A DNA stretch of 36,877 nucleotides, from NCBI GenBank assembly GCA_910580045.1, contig CAJTXF010000019.1, positions 1-36,877 of the forward strand, given 5' to 3'. This document shows, in pieces, positions 6,736 through 15,449 of the stretch; the stretch's first letter is position 1, and the number at the start of each line of letters is the position of its first letter. Below the pieces are notes generated by a model. The model did no database searches, was not told where the DNA came from, and saw only the letters and a program-made list of their open reading frames with translations. The translations under genes were made by a program, and so were the position numbers. The stretch comes from an uncultured Eubacteriales bacterium (GTDB lineage: Bacteria; Bacillota; Clostridia; Oscillospirales; Acutalibacteraceae).

Positions 6736-6760
6736 GCCGATTTTTCCAAACAGACTCTAA
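6736..6760. repeat. Partial copy of the CTGTTTGAAAA repeat family
   Basis: The end sequence TGCCGATTTTTCCAAACAGACTCTAA matches the right end of the full copy at 34365-34530. On the minus strand it begins TTAGAGTCTG, and its TAG is the stop codon of the oxidoreductase gene (6757-6759). Only this end of the element is visible here. Confidence 0.6.
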
Positions 6761-7590
6761 TGATGCAGCTCCACCCATTTGCCTGGCTCAGCCAGGGCCC
6801 GAAGGGCAGCGGCCCGGACAGCCGCAATGTGCAGGGTCTCCTTTGGCTCCACCGGGATTTCGCCGGTGAGGTAGAAACGGACCAGGGCCTGGATAAATGC
6901 GTGGAAGAAATCCTCCTGGGCAGATACCACCTGGTTGGGCGCGCCGTTCATGGCCAAGTCCAGCCGGAAGGGGGAACCCTCGACCAGGCCGTTCACCACA
7001 GCCAGCCGCCCGCCGGCAAACTGGATGGTGACTGTGTACATATGCTCGCCGGGCATGGCAATCACCCGCCGGGCCGGGGCCTGCATCAGCATCATCACAG
7101 GCTCCAGCTGGTGGATGATATAGGTCTCAGCCCCAGCAGGGCCCACGGACACAATGCCCGCGATTTTCTCCCTGTCAATGTTCTGGTACTCTGGGGCAAA
7201 GCGCAGGGCAGAGGTGGACCAGCAGGGGGTGTTGTGGGCAGCGGCCAAGTCGAAAATTCGCCTGCCAATGATTTCATCCGGGGCAAAGGTCTTGTCAATA
7301 TAGGTTCGCTTGCCGGAGCGCAGGGCCACCTGGCAGAGGGCTTCGTGCAGCTCGGTGTTGTCCGGCGACAGCACAGCCAGCGCGTCCGATTTCTCCACCA
7401 GCTCCTCCATTGTGGCGCACAGGGTGACCCCGTTGTCCTCACACCACTGGCGGTTGGTGCGGCCGTTGGGATTGTCCAGGACAGCGTAGCCAAAGGCCAC
7501 CTCTGCTTGGGAATCCACCTCTTTGAACCACTGGGGATAGTGGTTGGCGTGCCACTCGTCCAGGTAATAGTCAATAAATCCGATTTTCAT
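6757..7590 (-). CDS. Gfo/Idh/MocA family oxidoreductase
   Basis: A 277-residue protein beginning MKIGFIDYYLDEWHA, with a nucleotide-binding N-terminal part, the LSPDNTELHEAL segment and YIDKTFAP in the place of the family's EKP-type motif. The C-terminal half is short compared with typical 330-390 residue members. Such enzymes oxidise or reduce sugars and sugar derivatives with NAD(P). The frame is open to 7701, but ATG 7590 has GGAGGAATC upstream. It is divergent from the AraC gene and near a sugar importer, so a role in carbohydrate use is likely. The stop codon is formed by the end of a repeat element, so the original C-terminus may have been changed. Confidence 0.78.
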   Translation of the reverse strand: MKIGFIDYYLDEWHANHYPQWFKEVDSQAEVAFGYAVLDNPNGRTNRQWCEDNGVTLCATMEELVEKSDALAVLSPDNTELHEALCQVALRSGKRTYIDKTFAPDEIIGRRIFDLAAAHNTPCWSTSALRFAPEYQNIDREKIAGIVSVGPAGAETYIIHQLEPVMMLMQAPARRVIAMPGEHMYTVTIQFAGGRLAVVNGLVEGSPFRLDLAMNGAPNQVVSAQEDFFHAFIQALVRFYLTGEIPVEPKETLHIAAVRAAALRALAEPGKWVELHH

Positions 7591-7681
7591 ACTGTGATTC
7601 CTCCGTAACCATTTCAGGGTTTTGATATTGATATTGTGAATGGAGCTCCTGCTCCACACAGGCGGAAAGTGAGGGACAGCC

Positions 7682-8605
7682 ATGCTGACAAAAGACGGCA
7701 AATTCCACTGCGATTATGACTTTTTCCAGAAGCCCCGGCGCTATGGGGGAATCGCCCTCTATCAGCTGGGGGACTGGCTCTGCCCCAGCGGCAAGGATAT
7801 TGGCGTTCACCGGCAGATTTGCCACGAAATCTCCTCCATTGTGTCCGGCACCGGGGTGTTTTTCTTTAACGAAAAAACCTTCCGGGTAAAAGCGGGGGAT
7901 ATTGTCATCTCGCCTGAGGGCTCTATCCATAATATCCAATCCAGCCGCCATGCCCCCCTGCGGTACTCCTACTGCGGGTTTACCCTGGACCCCCAGGCGG
8001 GGAACGGCCAGTACGCCCGCTTGGCCCAGTTTTTTGCCGGTGTGGAGAATTCCTTGGCTGTGGATGTGCACAGCAGTGTGCGCCAGGTGTTCTCGCTTTT
8101 GCTCAACGAGATGATTATCAATGACAGGAACACCGAGCAGCTGGTGAAAAACGAGCTGGACCAGCTGCTGCTGCTCACCCACCGGTGCTATGAAAAGGGC
8201 CCGGCCCTGCGGCGGGAGATGCAGCAGAGTGAGAACTTCCGCCAGCGGATGGTCTATGATGTTATCAACTATATTGACAACAACATCTATGGCATCAGAA
8301 AGCTCACGGACATCAGCGCCCAGCTGGGGTACAGCTACTCCTATGTATCCCAGACCTTTGCCGCTGTGATGGGCAGCAGCCTGGGCAGCTACTACCAGCA
8401 GCGCCGGTTTGAGAAAGCGGTAGAGCTGCTGGGCAAGTCCAATACTGTGACCCAGGTGTCAGAGGCCCTGGGCTTTGACTCGGTCCAGTCCTTCAGCCGG
8501 TTCTTCCGGAAAAACTGCGGGACCCCGCCCTCCAGGTATATCCGCCAGGCAGGGCAGAAAGGGGAATTGGAGCACAGAGGGGACAGCGCCATATGGTTGG
8601 AATAA
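7682..8605 (+). CDS. AraC family transcriptional regulator
   Basis: A 307-residue regulator with a cupin-type ligand-binding N-terminal half (FRVKAGDIVISPEGSIHNI is the typical metal-free cupin strand) and a C-terminal pair of helix-turn-helix motifs (about residues 195-295). The second HTH carries VSEALGFDSVQSFSRFFRK and PSRYI, as in AraC/XylS DNA-binding domains. It is divergent from the Gfo/Idh/MocA oxidoreductase (91 bases between the starts) and precedes the sugar ABC importer. I infer that it senses a sugar and controls both. Start ATG 7682 has AGGG seven bases upstream. A terminator at 8662-8689 separates it from the transporter. Confidence 0.9.
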   Translation: MLTKDGKFHCDYDFFQKPRRYGGIALYQLGDWLCPSGKDIGVHRQICHEISSIVSGTGVFFFNEKTFRVKAGDIVISPEGSIHNIQSSRHAPLRYSYCGFTLDPQAGNGQYARLAQFFAGVENSLAVDVHSSVRQVFSLLLNEMIINDRNTEQLVKNELDQLLLLTHRCYEKGPALRREMQQSENFRQRMVYDVINYIDNNIYGIRKLTDISAQLGYSYSYVSQTFAAVMGSSLGSYYQQRRFEKAVELLGKSNTVTQVSEALGFDSVQSFSRFFRKNCGTPPSRYIRQAGQKGELEHRGDSAIWLE

Positions 8606-8661
8606 GAGCGCGGCAGGCCCTGTAATCCATAAAGGGAAGGGCAGAGAGAAGATAGCTTGCA

Positions 8662-8689
8662 GGCAGGGCTGTGACAGGCCCTGCCTTTT
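8662..8689 (+). terminator. Terminator after the AraC gene
   Basis: GGCAGGGC (8662-8669) pairs with GCCCTGCC (8678-8685), followed by TTTT. It insulates the importer operon, which then needs its own promoter. TTGCCA at 8740-8745 with an AT-rich stretch behind it is a weak candidate. Confidence 0.75.
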
Positions 8690-8889
8690 GTGCTTTCCAA
8701 TGTCAATTTAACCACAGCCAGGAGAGATAATCAACCATATTGCCAATGTATCGTAAAAAAAGCTAAATGTATTGTGAAATCTGCCATTCCAATCTGCCCG
8801 GGGAAATGGTATCCTTGAACCAGAAAAGACAAGAAGGCAGGACGCTCCTTCCTTTTCTGCAAAATATCCATCACATAGGAGGGGTTTTT

Positions 8890-9843
8890 ATGGATACCGG
8901 CAGTACCAAAACCGCGCGGGCGCCGCAAAACCGCGGCTGGTGGGCAAGGCTGGGCAGGGATATGCTCCGGGACAGATGGCTGTATCTTCTGCTTTTGCCT
9001 GGCATTGTGTTCTTTATTATTTTTAAGTATGTGCCTATGTACGATTTGCGCATTGCCTTTATGGAGTACAACATGTTCAAGCCTGAGGCCAGCCAGTGGG
9101 TGGGCTGGGAGCAGTTCACCAGCCTGTTCGCAAAGCCCGCCTTTCTCAAGGTCATGAAGAATACAGTGGTCATCAGCCTGTGGAAGATGCTGTTCGGCTT
9201 TCCGCTGCCCATTATCCTGGCGCTGATGATGAACGAAATGCGCAGCCTGAAATTCAAGAAAGCGGCCCAGACCCTGCTGTACCTGCCCTATTTCATTTCC
9301 TGGGTCATCCTCTCTGGTATTATCATTGACTTCCTGGACCCCACCTCCGGCATTGTCACCAATCTGATAAGGGCTGTCACTGGGGAGAGCATCCAGGTGA
9401 TGACCAACCGGGCGGCCTTTGTGCCCATGCTGGTGGTGACAGATTTGTATAAGGGCGTGGGCTGGGGCACTATCGTGTATTTCGCGGCCCTGTCCGGCGT
9501 GGACCCCCAGCTGTACGAGGCAGCGGCCATAGACGGGGCAAAGAAGTTCAAGCAGCTGCTCCACGTGACTTTGCCTGCCATTATGCCCACAATTATCGTC
9601 ATGCTGATTTTAAGCTGCAACAACATCCTCAACGCGGGCTTTGACCAGATTTTCATGCTGTATTCTGAGACTGTCTATGAGGTGGCGGATGTGATTGACA
9701 CCTATGTGTACCGCATCGGCATCCAGAAGAGCAGCTATTCCTTCAGCACAGCTGCGGGCATGTTCAAGTCTGTGATTGCCCTGGCGCTGATTGTTTCCGT
9801 CAACTGGGCAGCGAAAAAGTCCGGCAATGAAGGCGTGTGGTAA
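8890..9843 (+). CDS. Sugar ABC transporter permease (LplB/YteP type)
   Basis: A 317-residue membrane protein with six predicted segments and the permease signature loop (YEAAAIDGAKKFKQLLHVTLP) that docks on the ATPase. Its start RWLYLLLLPGIVFFIIFKYVPMY is the usual first helix of LplB-like permeases in CUT1 importers for oligosaccharides. ATG 8890 is chosen because AGGAGGGG lies at 8877-8884; the frame is open from 8767 without a ribosome site. The second permease follows after 11 bases, with its ribosome site over this stop codon. No ATPase gene is present, as is common for LplABC systems that share an MsmX-like ATPase. Confidence 0.9.
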   Translation: MDTGSTKTARAPQNRGWWARLGRDMLRDRWLYLLLLPGIVFFIIFKYVPMYDLRIAFMEYNMFKPEASQWVGWEQFTSLFAKPAFLKVMKNTVVISLWKMLFGFPLPIILALMMNEMRSLKFKKAAQTLLYLPYFISWVILSGIIIDFLDPTSGIVTNLIRAVTGESIQVMTNRAAFVPMLVVTDLYKGVGWGTIVYFAALSGVDPQLYEAAAIDGAKKFKQLLHVTLPAIMPTIIVMLILSCNNILNAGFDQIFMLYSETVYEVADVIDTYVYRIGIQKSSYSFSTAAGMFKSVIALALIVSVNWAAKKSGNEGVW

Positions 9844-9854
9844 GGAGGCGGAAT

Positions 9855-10760
9855 ATGACGATGACAAAGAAAAAATCCAACAAAATCCAGACCTCCCTGG
9901 GGGAGAAGGTTTTCACTGTATTCAACTATATCTTTTTCACAGTGCTCTGCCTGATTATGGTCTACCCCTTCTGGCATGTGGCCATGGAGTCTTTAAGCTC
10001 CACCTCTGCGGCTCTGCGGGGCGGCGTGTTCCTATACCCCAAGGGCTTTACCCTGGGGACCTACCAGTCCGTGTTCAAAAACCCCAACATCTTCTCCGGC
10101 TTTAGGACCTCTATTCTTGTGACAGTGACAGGCTCTCTGGCCGGGACCCTGCTGACCGCCATGACAGCCTATCCTCTCAGCAAATCCCGGCTGCGGGGCG
10201 GCAAGGTGATGATGATGCTGGTGCTGTTCACCATGATATTTTCCGCAGGCATGATACCCAACTTCCTGCTGATTAAGAACCTGGGCATTTATGACACCCG
10301 CTGGGCCCTGATTCTCCCTGGGCTTATCAGCGCCTATAACTGTGTGCTGATGAAGAACTTTTTCTACTCCATCCCAGAGAGCCTGGAGGAATCCGCCAAA
10401 ATCGACGGGGCCAATGACGTGCAGGTATTCTTCCGCATTGTGCTGCCCCTGTCCAAGGCCACCATTGCCACTATCATCCTCTTTAACGCGGTGGGGTACT
10501 GGAACGATTATATGTCCACAGTCCTGTATGTCCAGGCCCTGGACAAGTGGTCCCTGCAGGCAGTGCTGCGCCAGATGCTCACCAACACCCAGCAGGCCAT
10601 GGAGCAGGCGGGCGTGGATGTTCTGGCCCAGAGCAACACCAACGCGGTGACCATCAAGGCCGCGTCCATTGTGGTGACCACCCTGCCCATTCTGGTGGTG
10701 TACCCCTTTGTGCAGAAGTACTTTGTCAAGGGCGTGATGATTGGCGGCGTGAAGGGATAA
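9855..10760 (+). CDS. Sugar ABC transporter permease (LplC/YtcP type)
   Basis: A 301-residue partner permease. It has a membrane segment near the start (NYIFFTVLCLIMVYPFWHV), the signature loop LEESAKIDGANDVQVFFRIVLP and the C-terminal YPFVQKYFVKGVMIGGVKG typical of LplC/YtcP. A GTG at 9837 is in frame, but the AAGGAGG at 9842-9848 clearly serves ATG 9855. It forms the membrane pore with the preceding permease and is followed by the binding-protein gene 97 bases later. Confidence 0.9.
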   Translation: MTMTKKKSNKIQTSLGEKVFTVFNYIFFTVLCLIMVYPFWHVAMESLSSTSAALRGGVFLYPKGFTLGTYQSVFKNPNIFSGFRTSILVTVTGSLAGTLLTAMTAYPLSKSRLRGGKVMMMLVLFTMIFSAGMIPNFLLIKNLGIYDTRWALILPGLISAYNCVLMKNFFYSIPESLEESAKIDGANDVQVFFRIVLPLSKATIATIILFNAVGYWNDYMSTVLYVQALDKWSLQAVLRQMLTNTQQAMEQAGVDVLAQSNTNAVTIKAASIVVTTLPILVVYPFVQKYFVKGVMIGGVKG

Positions 10761-10857
10761 GCCCCTGTGGGAAACTCGCTTCGGTAATCACAGTGCAAGC
10801 TGTTTTTACAAATATAATCTAGGACCGAAAGGACCGAAAACCAAGGAGGTAAAAACC

Positions 10858-12558
10858 ATGAAACATCTGAAAAAAGCCTTGTGCCTGGTGCTGGCCCTGG
10901 CCCTGTGCGTTGGCCTGTTCAGCGCCTGCGGCGGCGACGGCGGCTCTTCCTCTGCGGCCCCTGGCTCCTCTCAGACAGAGAGCAAGCAGGACGGCAGCTC
11001 TTCTGAGGCGGCGGGCGATGACGCCAGCGAGCCTGAGGGCGGCGATACTGCTTCCGGGGACAAAATTGACCCCACCGCCTGCGGGGACATGGAGACCATG
11101 AAGGTAAGCGTGGCCAACCTGTCCGGCTATTCTCAGGACGGCAGCATGATGCAGAAGCATCTGGAGGAGAAGTACAATATTGACATTGACCTGATTGTGC
11201 TTCCCGGCTGGACCGACGGCCCCACCAAGCTGAACACCCTGATGGCCTCTGACGACATGCCCAGCTTGATTTGGTGGGGCTGGGCCAATGACAAGGAGTA
11301 TCAGCAGTGGAAGGACGCGGGACTTTTGGTAGAGGTCTCTGAGTACTACAACAAGTACACCAACATGCGGGACTACTATAACAGCATGAACCCCATGACC
11401 CTGTTCTATGATACAGAGGATGATGGGAAGATGTACCGGATGCCCGCCTCCTGCGCGGAGCCGGCCTGCGAGAGCCTGTACATCCGCCAGGACTGGCTGG
11501 ACAATCTGGATATGGAGGTGCCCACCACCATTGAGGAGCTCAACGAGGTCCTGCGGGCCTTCACAGAGGACGACCCGGACAAGAACGGCAAGGACGATAC
11601 CTATGGCCTGGGCGGCGCGGGCCGTGACTGGCGCTCCTTCTGGCCCTGGCTGCAGGGCTATGACTACACCCACTATGACCGTTTTGTGGTAGATGACCAG
11701 GGCAAGGTGGGCTATGGCCCGGCCATGGACAACACCAAGCTGTGGCTGGGTGAGGTGGCCGAGCTGTACAAGAAGGGCTATATCAAGCCCAACATGACCA
11801 CAGCCACGGACCGGGAGCAGGAGATGGCCAACGGCGGCTTTGGCGTGACTTACACCTGGTGCACCTGGACCAACAAGGACGACGCTGTGATGAAGGCTTT
11901 CTATGACGCCCATCCAAATGCTAAGTGGGTGGCCATTGACATGGTCAAGGGCGCCAACGGCGACCCCCAGGACGACCCCAGCACCAGCGCTGCCTGGTCC
12001 AAGTTCGCCATTACCTCTGCCTGCTCTGACCCGGAGCGCCTGTTCGCCATCTGGGACGACATGGCTGAGCGTGACAACTATATTGAGCGTATCTACGGCT
12101 TTGAGGGCGAGCACTACACCTTTGACGAGGACGGGGAGTACAGCCCCATTATCCACCCGGACGGGGAGGAGAACACCACCCAGAATATTGGCCTGAACTT
12201 CTTCTATCCCATTTTCTACCGCACGGACGACGCCCAGCTGAGCAAGACCAAGCCCACCCTGGCCCTGTTTGAGAAGGTCATTGAGACCAGCCGGGCCCGG
12301 GCCGACCAGCTGGTGGAGTGGCAGAACGTCACAGAGCTCACCGAATGGCAGGACGTTGGCACTGACATCACTGACGAGGCGGGCCGCTACATGTGGGGCG
12401 TCATTGCCGGTGAGGAGTCCATTGACGACTGGGACAAGTATGTGGACACCCTGAAAGGGCTGGGCCTGGAGAGTGCTGTTGCCCAGGCGCAGGAGGTCTA
12501 TGACGCCCAGAACGCCAAGGTCAAGGCCTACATGGACAACAAGGTGAACCAGGGCTGA
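10858..12558 (+). CDS. Extracellular sugar-binding lipoprotein (LplA/YtcQ type)
   Basis: A 566-residue lipoprotein. The signal peptide ends in the lipobox LFSAC with Cys24 as the lipid anchor, then a Ser/Glu/Gly-rich linker (about residues 25-65). The remaining part is a large family-1 type solute-binding protein, about 100 residues longer than common maltose-binding types, as in LplA/YtcQ proteins. It carries many aromatic residues (WWGWAND, WPWLQGYDY, TWCTWTN) suited to sugar stacking. It delivers an oligosaccharide to the two permeases upstream. AAGGAGG stands nine bases before the ATG. The substrate is not known; plant cell-wall fragments are a guess from the family. Confidence 0.9.
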   Translation: MKHLKKALCLVLALALCVGLFSACGGDGGSSSAAPGSSQTESKQDGSSSEAAGDDASEPEGGDTASGDKIDPTACGDMETMKVSVANLSGYSQDGSMMQKHLEEKYNIDIDLIVLPGWTDGPTKLNTLMASDDMPSLIWWGWANDKEYQQWKDAGLLVEVSEYYNKYTNMRDYYNSMNPMTLFYDTEDDGKMYRMPASCAEPACESLYIRQDWLDNLDMEVPTTIEELNEVLRAFTEDDPDKNGKDDTYGLGGAGRDWRSFWPWLQGYDYTHYDRFVVDDQGKVGYGPAMDNTKLWLGEVAELYKKGYIKPNMTTATDREQEMANGGFGVTYTWCTWTNKDDAVMKAFYDAHPNAKWVAIDMVKGANGDPQDDPSTSAAWSKFAITSACSDPERLFAIWDDMAERDNYIERIYGFEGEHYTFDEDGEYSPIIHPDGEENTTQNIGLNFFYPIFYRTDDAQLSKTKPTLALFEKVIETSRARADQLVEWQNVTELTEWQDVGTDITDEAGRYMWGVIAGEESIDDWDKYVDTLKGLGLESAVAQAQEVYDAQNAKVKAYMDNKVNQG

Positions 12559-12642
12559 GTATCCGCGGAAGCCTGGAGGTTCTAAACTGAGCCATACACA
12601 GCATATATAGTTTATAACTGGATTTTCTCCATACAGAATGGA

Positions 12643-12687
12643 GCCCGGCCCCAGGGAGGCGCACCTCCTTTGGGGCCGGGCCCTTTT
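12643..12687. terminator. Terminator between binding protein and LTA synthase genes
   Basis: GCCCGGCCCCA (12643-12653) pairs with TGGGGCCGGGC (12671-12681), with an inner GGAGG/CCTCC stem, then CCTTTTT. It ends the importer operon and sits between convergent genes, so it may work for both strands. Confidence 0.85.
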
Positions 12688-12714
12688 TGCCGGTTTTCAA
12701 GTGCGTTTACTACT

Positions 12715-14646
12715 CTATGGGACGGAGATGGTAAGCTGCTCCTGGCCCGGCTCCAGCTCCGGCATACTGCTGGCAAAGTAGTCGCTGCGCAGGGTCTCCA
12801 TGGACATGGCCACCCGCAGGCTGAGATTCGCGGTCAGCTCTGGGTTCGAATCCTGACCCTCGCCGCTGAAATAGCTCTCCCCATTGTACCAGGCCCCATT
12901 GGGCAGCATCACTGTGCCGCCCCTGTCCCCAAAGATGTCGTCCCCCACATAGTACTGCCTGGGCGCATCCAGGCCGAACAGGTTGAGCAAAGTGGGCAGC
13001 AAATCCACAGAGCAGCAGTATTTTTCCACCTGCCGGGGCTCCAGGCCGCCGCCGTACAGCAGGCAGGGGGTGTGGTACAGCTCCGGCTCGCCGCTGACCC
13101 CCTTAATCTGGTTGAGGAACTCCTTGTCCGGGATATATTTGCCGTAGTGGTCTGCGTACAGGCAGAGAACCGTATCCTCCATCAGGCCCTCCTTTTCCAA
13201 CCGCTCCACCAGCAGGCCAATAAAGGCATCCGTCTCCATGGCCTGGGCCAGGGCCCGGGTATAGCTGTACAGGTTCTCCTCTGTGGACTGGATGCCCGAG
13301 GCCTCCACATAGGCCTGGGCCTTGTCAAAATGGGGCTCAGCCACATTCCACAGATAGTCCCCGTCATAGGGGCCGTGGCCTGAGAAGGTGATGATAAAGC
13401 TGTAAAAGGGCTGGTTCTCCTTGGGGGCGAACAGCTCAAAGCCGTTCATCAGCTGGGTGTCCAGCTTGTGGTCATCCATGCCCATGGCCTTGAAGTTGTG
13501 ATAGCTGGAAAAGCCCAGGTTGGGGTGGATGGCAAAGCGGCTGTAGTAGACCCCGTTGTTGCTGTGGAAGGAGTTGACCTGATAGCCCTCATCCGCAAAG
13601 AGCCGGGGCAGGGCCAGGGGGAAGGAGTTGGTGGAGTAAATGCCGCTGGGCGCCCCGTCTGGCGGGGGAATCAGCCCGCTTTGGCTGACGATTTCCGTGT
13701 TGAAGGTGGCAGCGGAAATAAACAGCGGGGTGTAGAAGTTTTGGAAGCTGACCCCCTCCTGCTGCAGGCGGTACAGGTTGGGGGTGGTGTCCTCAGAGAC
13801 CATCCAGGTGTCTATGGATTCCATCATAATCATAATCAGGTTTTTGCCCTCCAGCAGGCCGGTCATCTCATTGTCCCCGCTGATTTCCTGCTCCCGGGCA
13901 GCGTAGAACTCGTCCAGCTCCCGGATGCTTTTGGTGTCCCGGTTCCAGCCCAGGGAGGTAATCAGGTTCCGGAAGGTGTACTGGTACAGGCCGGTGAGCT
14001 TCATGCAACGGTTCGAGTCCGTGAAGAGCCGGTAGAGCTCCCGGTTGTCCGCGGGGTTATAGGCGCCCTTGGAGGAGAACAGCACGATGCCCTCTTTTGG
14101 GGCGAGAATCTGCTCACAGGCATAGATGGGCACCAGGGAGAGCACTGCCAGGCTTACAGAGAGCACTGGGCGAATCCAGGGCTTTTTCAGGGGCCGGGGC
14201 CGCTGGCACAGGCAGATGGCCAGGGTGACCAGGCCAAGGAATACCCCGATGCAGAACAGGTATTTCTTGGGCAGCTTGAGATAGGCCCAGCTGAAGGCCT
14301 CCAGCCCGTCCCCGGCAAAGTTCATGTCATGAAAGCTGAAAAAGTGGCCGAAGATGTTGAACATCACCGCGTGGAGAAAGGCGAGAAAACCCACCAGGCC
14401 CCCCACAGCGCCCATGGCAATCCGCCGGCCCAGCTTGGGCAGCAGGGAGATGAGGGCAGTAATCAGCAGGGTCCAGCCCCCGGTGAAGAGAAAGGGGAAT
14501 TTTGCCAGTAGCCGCACGCTGCCAGTGAAAGAGTAGACAAACCGCAGGGCATAGTCCATAAAGATAAGGGCCGTAAAAAACAGCGGCAGGCTGAGAAAGC
14601 CCAGCTCCTTTCGCCTGCCCCAAAGTCTGCGGAAAAAGTTCAGCAT
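12715..14646 (-). CDS. LTA synthase-like membrane sulfatase
   Basis: A 643-residue protein with five N-terminal membrane segments (about residues 15-185) and a large extracellular sulfatase-fold domain. Expected active-site parts are present: metal ligand Glu276 in MMES, the likely nucleophile Thr314 in ATFNTE, FSGHGPY and the metal motif YADHYGKY. LtaS-type enzymes transfer glycerol-phosphate from phosphatidylglycerol to build lipoteichoic acid; related enzymes modify glycans. ATG 14646 is preceded by GGGAG. The promoter (14871-14898) is about 225 bases upstream, with a repeat element in the leader. It is a single-gene unit. Polymer identity is not proven. Confidence 0.87.
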   Translation of the reverse strand: MLNFFRRLWGRRKELGFLSLPLFFTALIFMDYALRFVYSFTGSVRLLAKFPFLFTGGWTLLITALISLLPKLGRRIAMGAVGGLVGFLAFLHAVMFNIFGHFFSFHDMNFAGDGLEAFSWAYLKLPKKYLFCIGVFLGLVTLAICLCQRPRPLKKPWIRPVLSVSLAVLSLVPIYACEQILAPKEGIVLFSSKGAYNPADNRELYRLFTDSNRCMKLTGLYQYTFRNLITSLGWNRDTKSIRELDEFYAAREQEISGDNEMTGLLEGKNLIMIMMESIDTWMVSEDTTPNLYRLQQEGVSFQNFYTPLFISAATFNTEIVSQSGLIPPPDGAPSGIYSTNSFPLALPRLFADEGYQVNSFHSNNGVYYSRFAIHPNLGFSSYHNFKAMGMDDHKLDTQLMNGFELFAPKENQPFYSFIITFSGHGPYDGDYLWNVAEPHFDKAQAYVEASGIQSTEENLYSYTRALAQAMETDAFIGLLVERLEKEGLMEDTVLCLYADHYGKYIPDKEFLNQIKGVSGEPELYHTPCLLYGGGLEPRQVEKYCCSVDLLPTLLNLFGLDAPRQYYVGDDIFGDRGGTVMLPNGAWYNGESYFSGEGQDSNPELTANLSLRVAMSMETLRSDYFASSMPELEPGQEQLTISVP

Positions 14647-14673
14647 GTTGACAATCGCTCCCTTGCTGTATTT

Positions 14674-14840
14674 CAGAGCCTGTATCCACAGGGGACGAAC
14701 ACCCTATGGGCGGTGGTTTTCCCGCCATGAATGCTTGCCGTATTACGAGGGTTTTCCACGGGGGAAGTGGCCGCCTCTGATGTTCGCTTTGCGAAGTCGG
14801 GCAAAAAGACGGCGCTTTCATTTTTTCAAACAGGCCCTAA
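14674..14840. repeat. MITE-like repeat in the LTA synthase leader
   Basis: It shares blocks with the element at 34365-34530: TTACGAGG-TTTTC-AC, CCGCC, GGGCA-AAAGACGG and the end TTTTTTCAAACAGGCCCTAA. The left end AGAGCCTGT is the inverted counterpart. It lies between the promoter and the start codon of the LTA synthase gene and so is transcribed as part of the 5' leader. Confidence 0.62.
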
Positions 14841-14870
14841 GCGCGTTTACTATAGAACGCCCGAAATACT

Positions 14871-14898
14871 ATTATACAGCATTGCCGGGGATTGTCAA
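14871..14898 (-). promoter_or_regulatory. Promoter of the LTA synthase gene
   Basis: Minus strand: perfect TTGACA (14893-14898), 16-base spacer, perfect TATAAT (14871-14876). The nearest minus-strand gene is the LTA synthase. Confidence 0.8.
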
Positions 14899-15046
14899 AT
14901 AAAATGTCAAAAAAAGCAGAAGGAAGTCAAAGGCTTTTTTGGCCCGGCCCGGATTTTTTTGCCGCCACGCATGATTGCCCCTGGGCCGGGAAAAGTAGAT
15001 TTGCTGAAAAAAATCCCCTCTGCCAAAAAATATATGCCCAGCTCTC

Positions 15047-15075
15047 TTGACTTTCCGCTCTGATTTATGTACAAT
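15047..15075 (+). promoter_or_regulatory. Promoter of the DUF1292 gene
   Basis: TTGACT (15047-15052), 17-base spacer, TACAAT (15070-15075) with a preceding ATG that adds a TG element. It drives the small DUF1292 gene and perhaps the 6S-like RNA behind it. Confidence 0.78.
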
Positions 15076-15138
15076 ATACAGCAAGGGGCACAGAGCCTGT
15101 TCCAAAATCAGACTCCCCCTGCTGAAAGGAGAACGGGC

Positions 15139-15435
15139 ATGGATAACTTTGAGGCTGATTTGATTACCCTGATTGATGATGAGAATCAGGAGCATGAATT
15201 TGAGATTATTGACGAGCTGGAAAACGATGACGGCCATTTTATGGCCCTGGTCCCCACCCAGCAGGAGCCGGAGGAGATGGCCACAGACGCGGAGACCTAT
15301 TACATCTTCGAGGTGATTGAGGAGGACGGGGAAGAGCAGCTGCAGGAAGTGGAGGATGACGCCCTGCTGGATAAGCTGGCGGATATCTTTGAGTCCCGGT
15401 TTAACGAGGCTTACTTCGACGCCCCGGAGGACTGA
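15139..15435 (+). CDS. DUF1292 family protein (YrzB-like)
   Basis: A 98-residue acidic protein. The pattern ITLIDDENQEHEFEIID, then FMALVP, YYIFEV and LQEVEDDALLDKLADIFE is the DUF1292 layout (YrzB of Bacillus). The family is widespread in Firmicutes; no biochemical role is known to me. The frame is open from 15067, but ATG 15139 has AAAGGAGAA upstream. It has its own promoter and no protein-coding partner; a structured RNA begins about 15-30 bases after the stop codon. Confidence 0.85.
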   Translation: MDNFEADLITLIDDENQEHEFEIIDELENDDGHFMALVPTQQEPEEMATDAETYYIFEVIEEDGEEQLQEVEDDALLDKLADIFESRFNEAYFDAPED

Positions 15436-15449
15436 GAAGCCAGAAGCGG

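Noticed and set aside
12843..12853. GGTTCGAATCC, a tRNA T-loop-like sequence
   Set aside because: It lies within the LTA synthase gene and no acceptor or anticodon stems surround it; the same holds for GGTTCGAGTCC at 14010-14020.
12701..14849. Direct repeats of about 11 bp (G-GCGTTTACTA) flanking the LTA synthase gene, with a relative at 6709-6719
   Set aside because: Too short to support a mobile unit; the gene itself looks native.
15091..15117. Possible remnant of the CTGTTTGAAAA repeat (AGAGCCTGTTCC...CAGACTC)
   Set aside because: Too short and too diverged to separate from chance.
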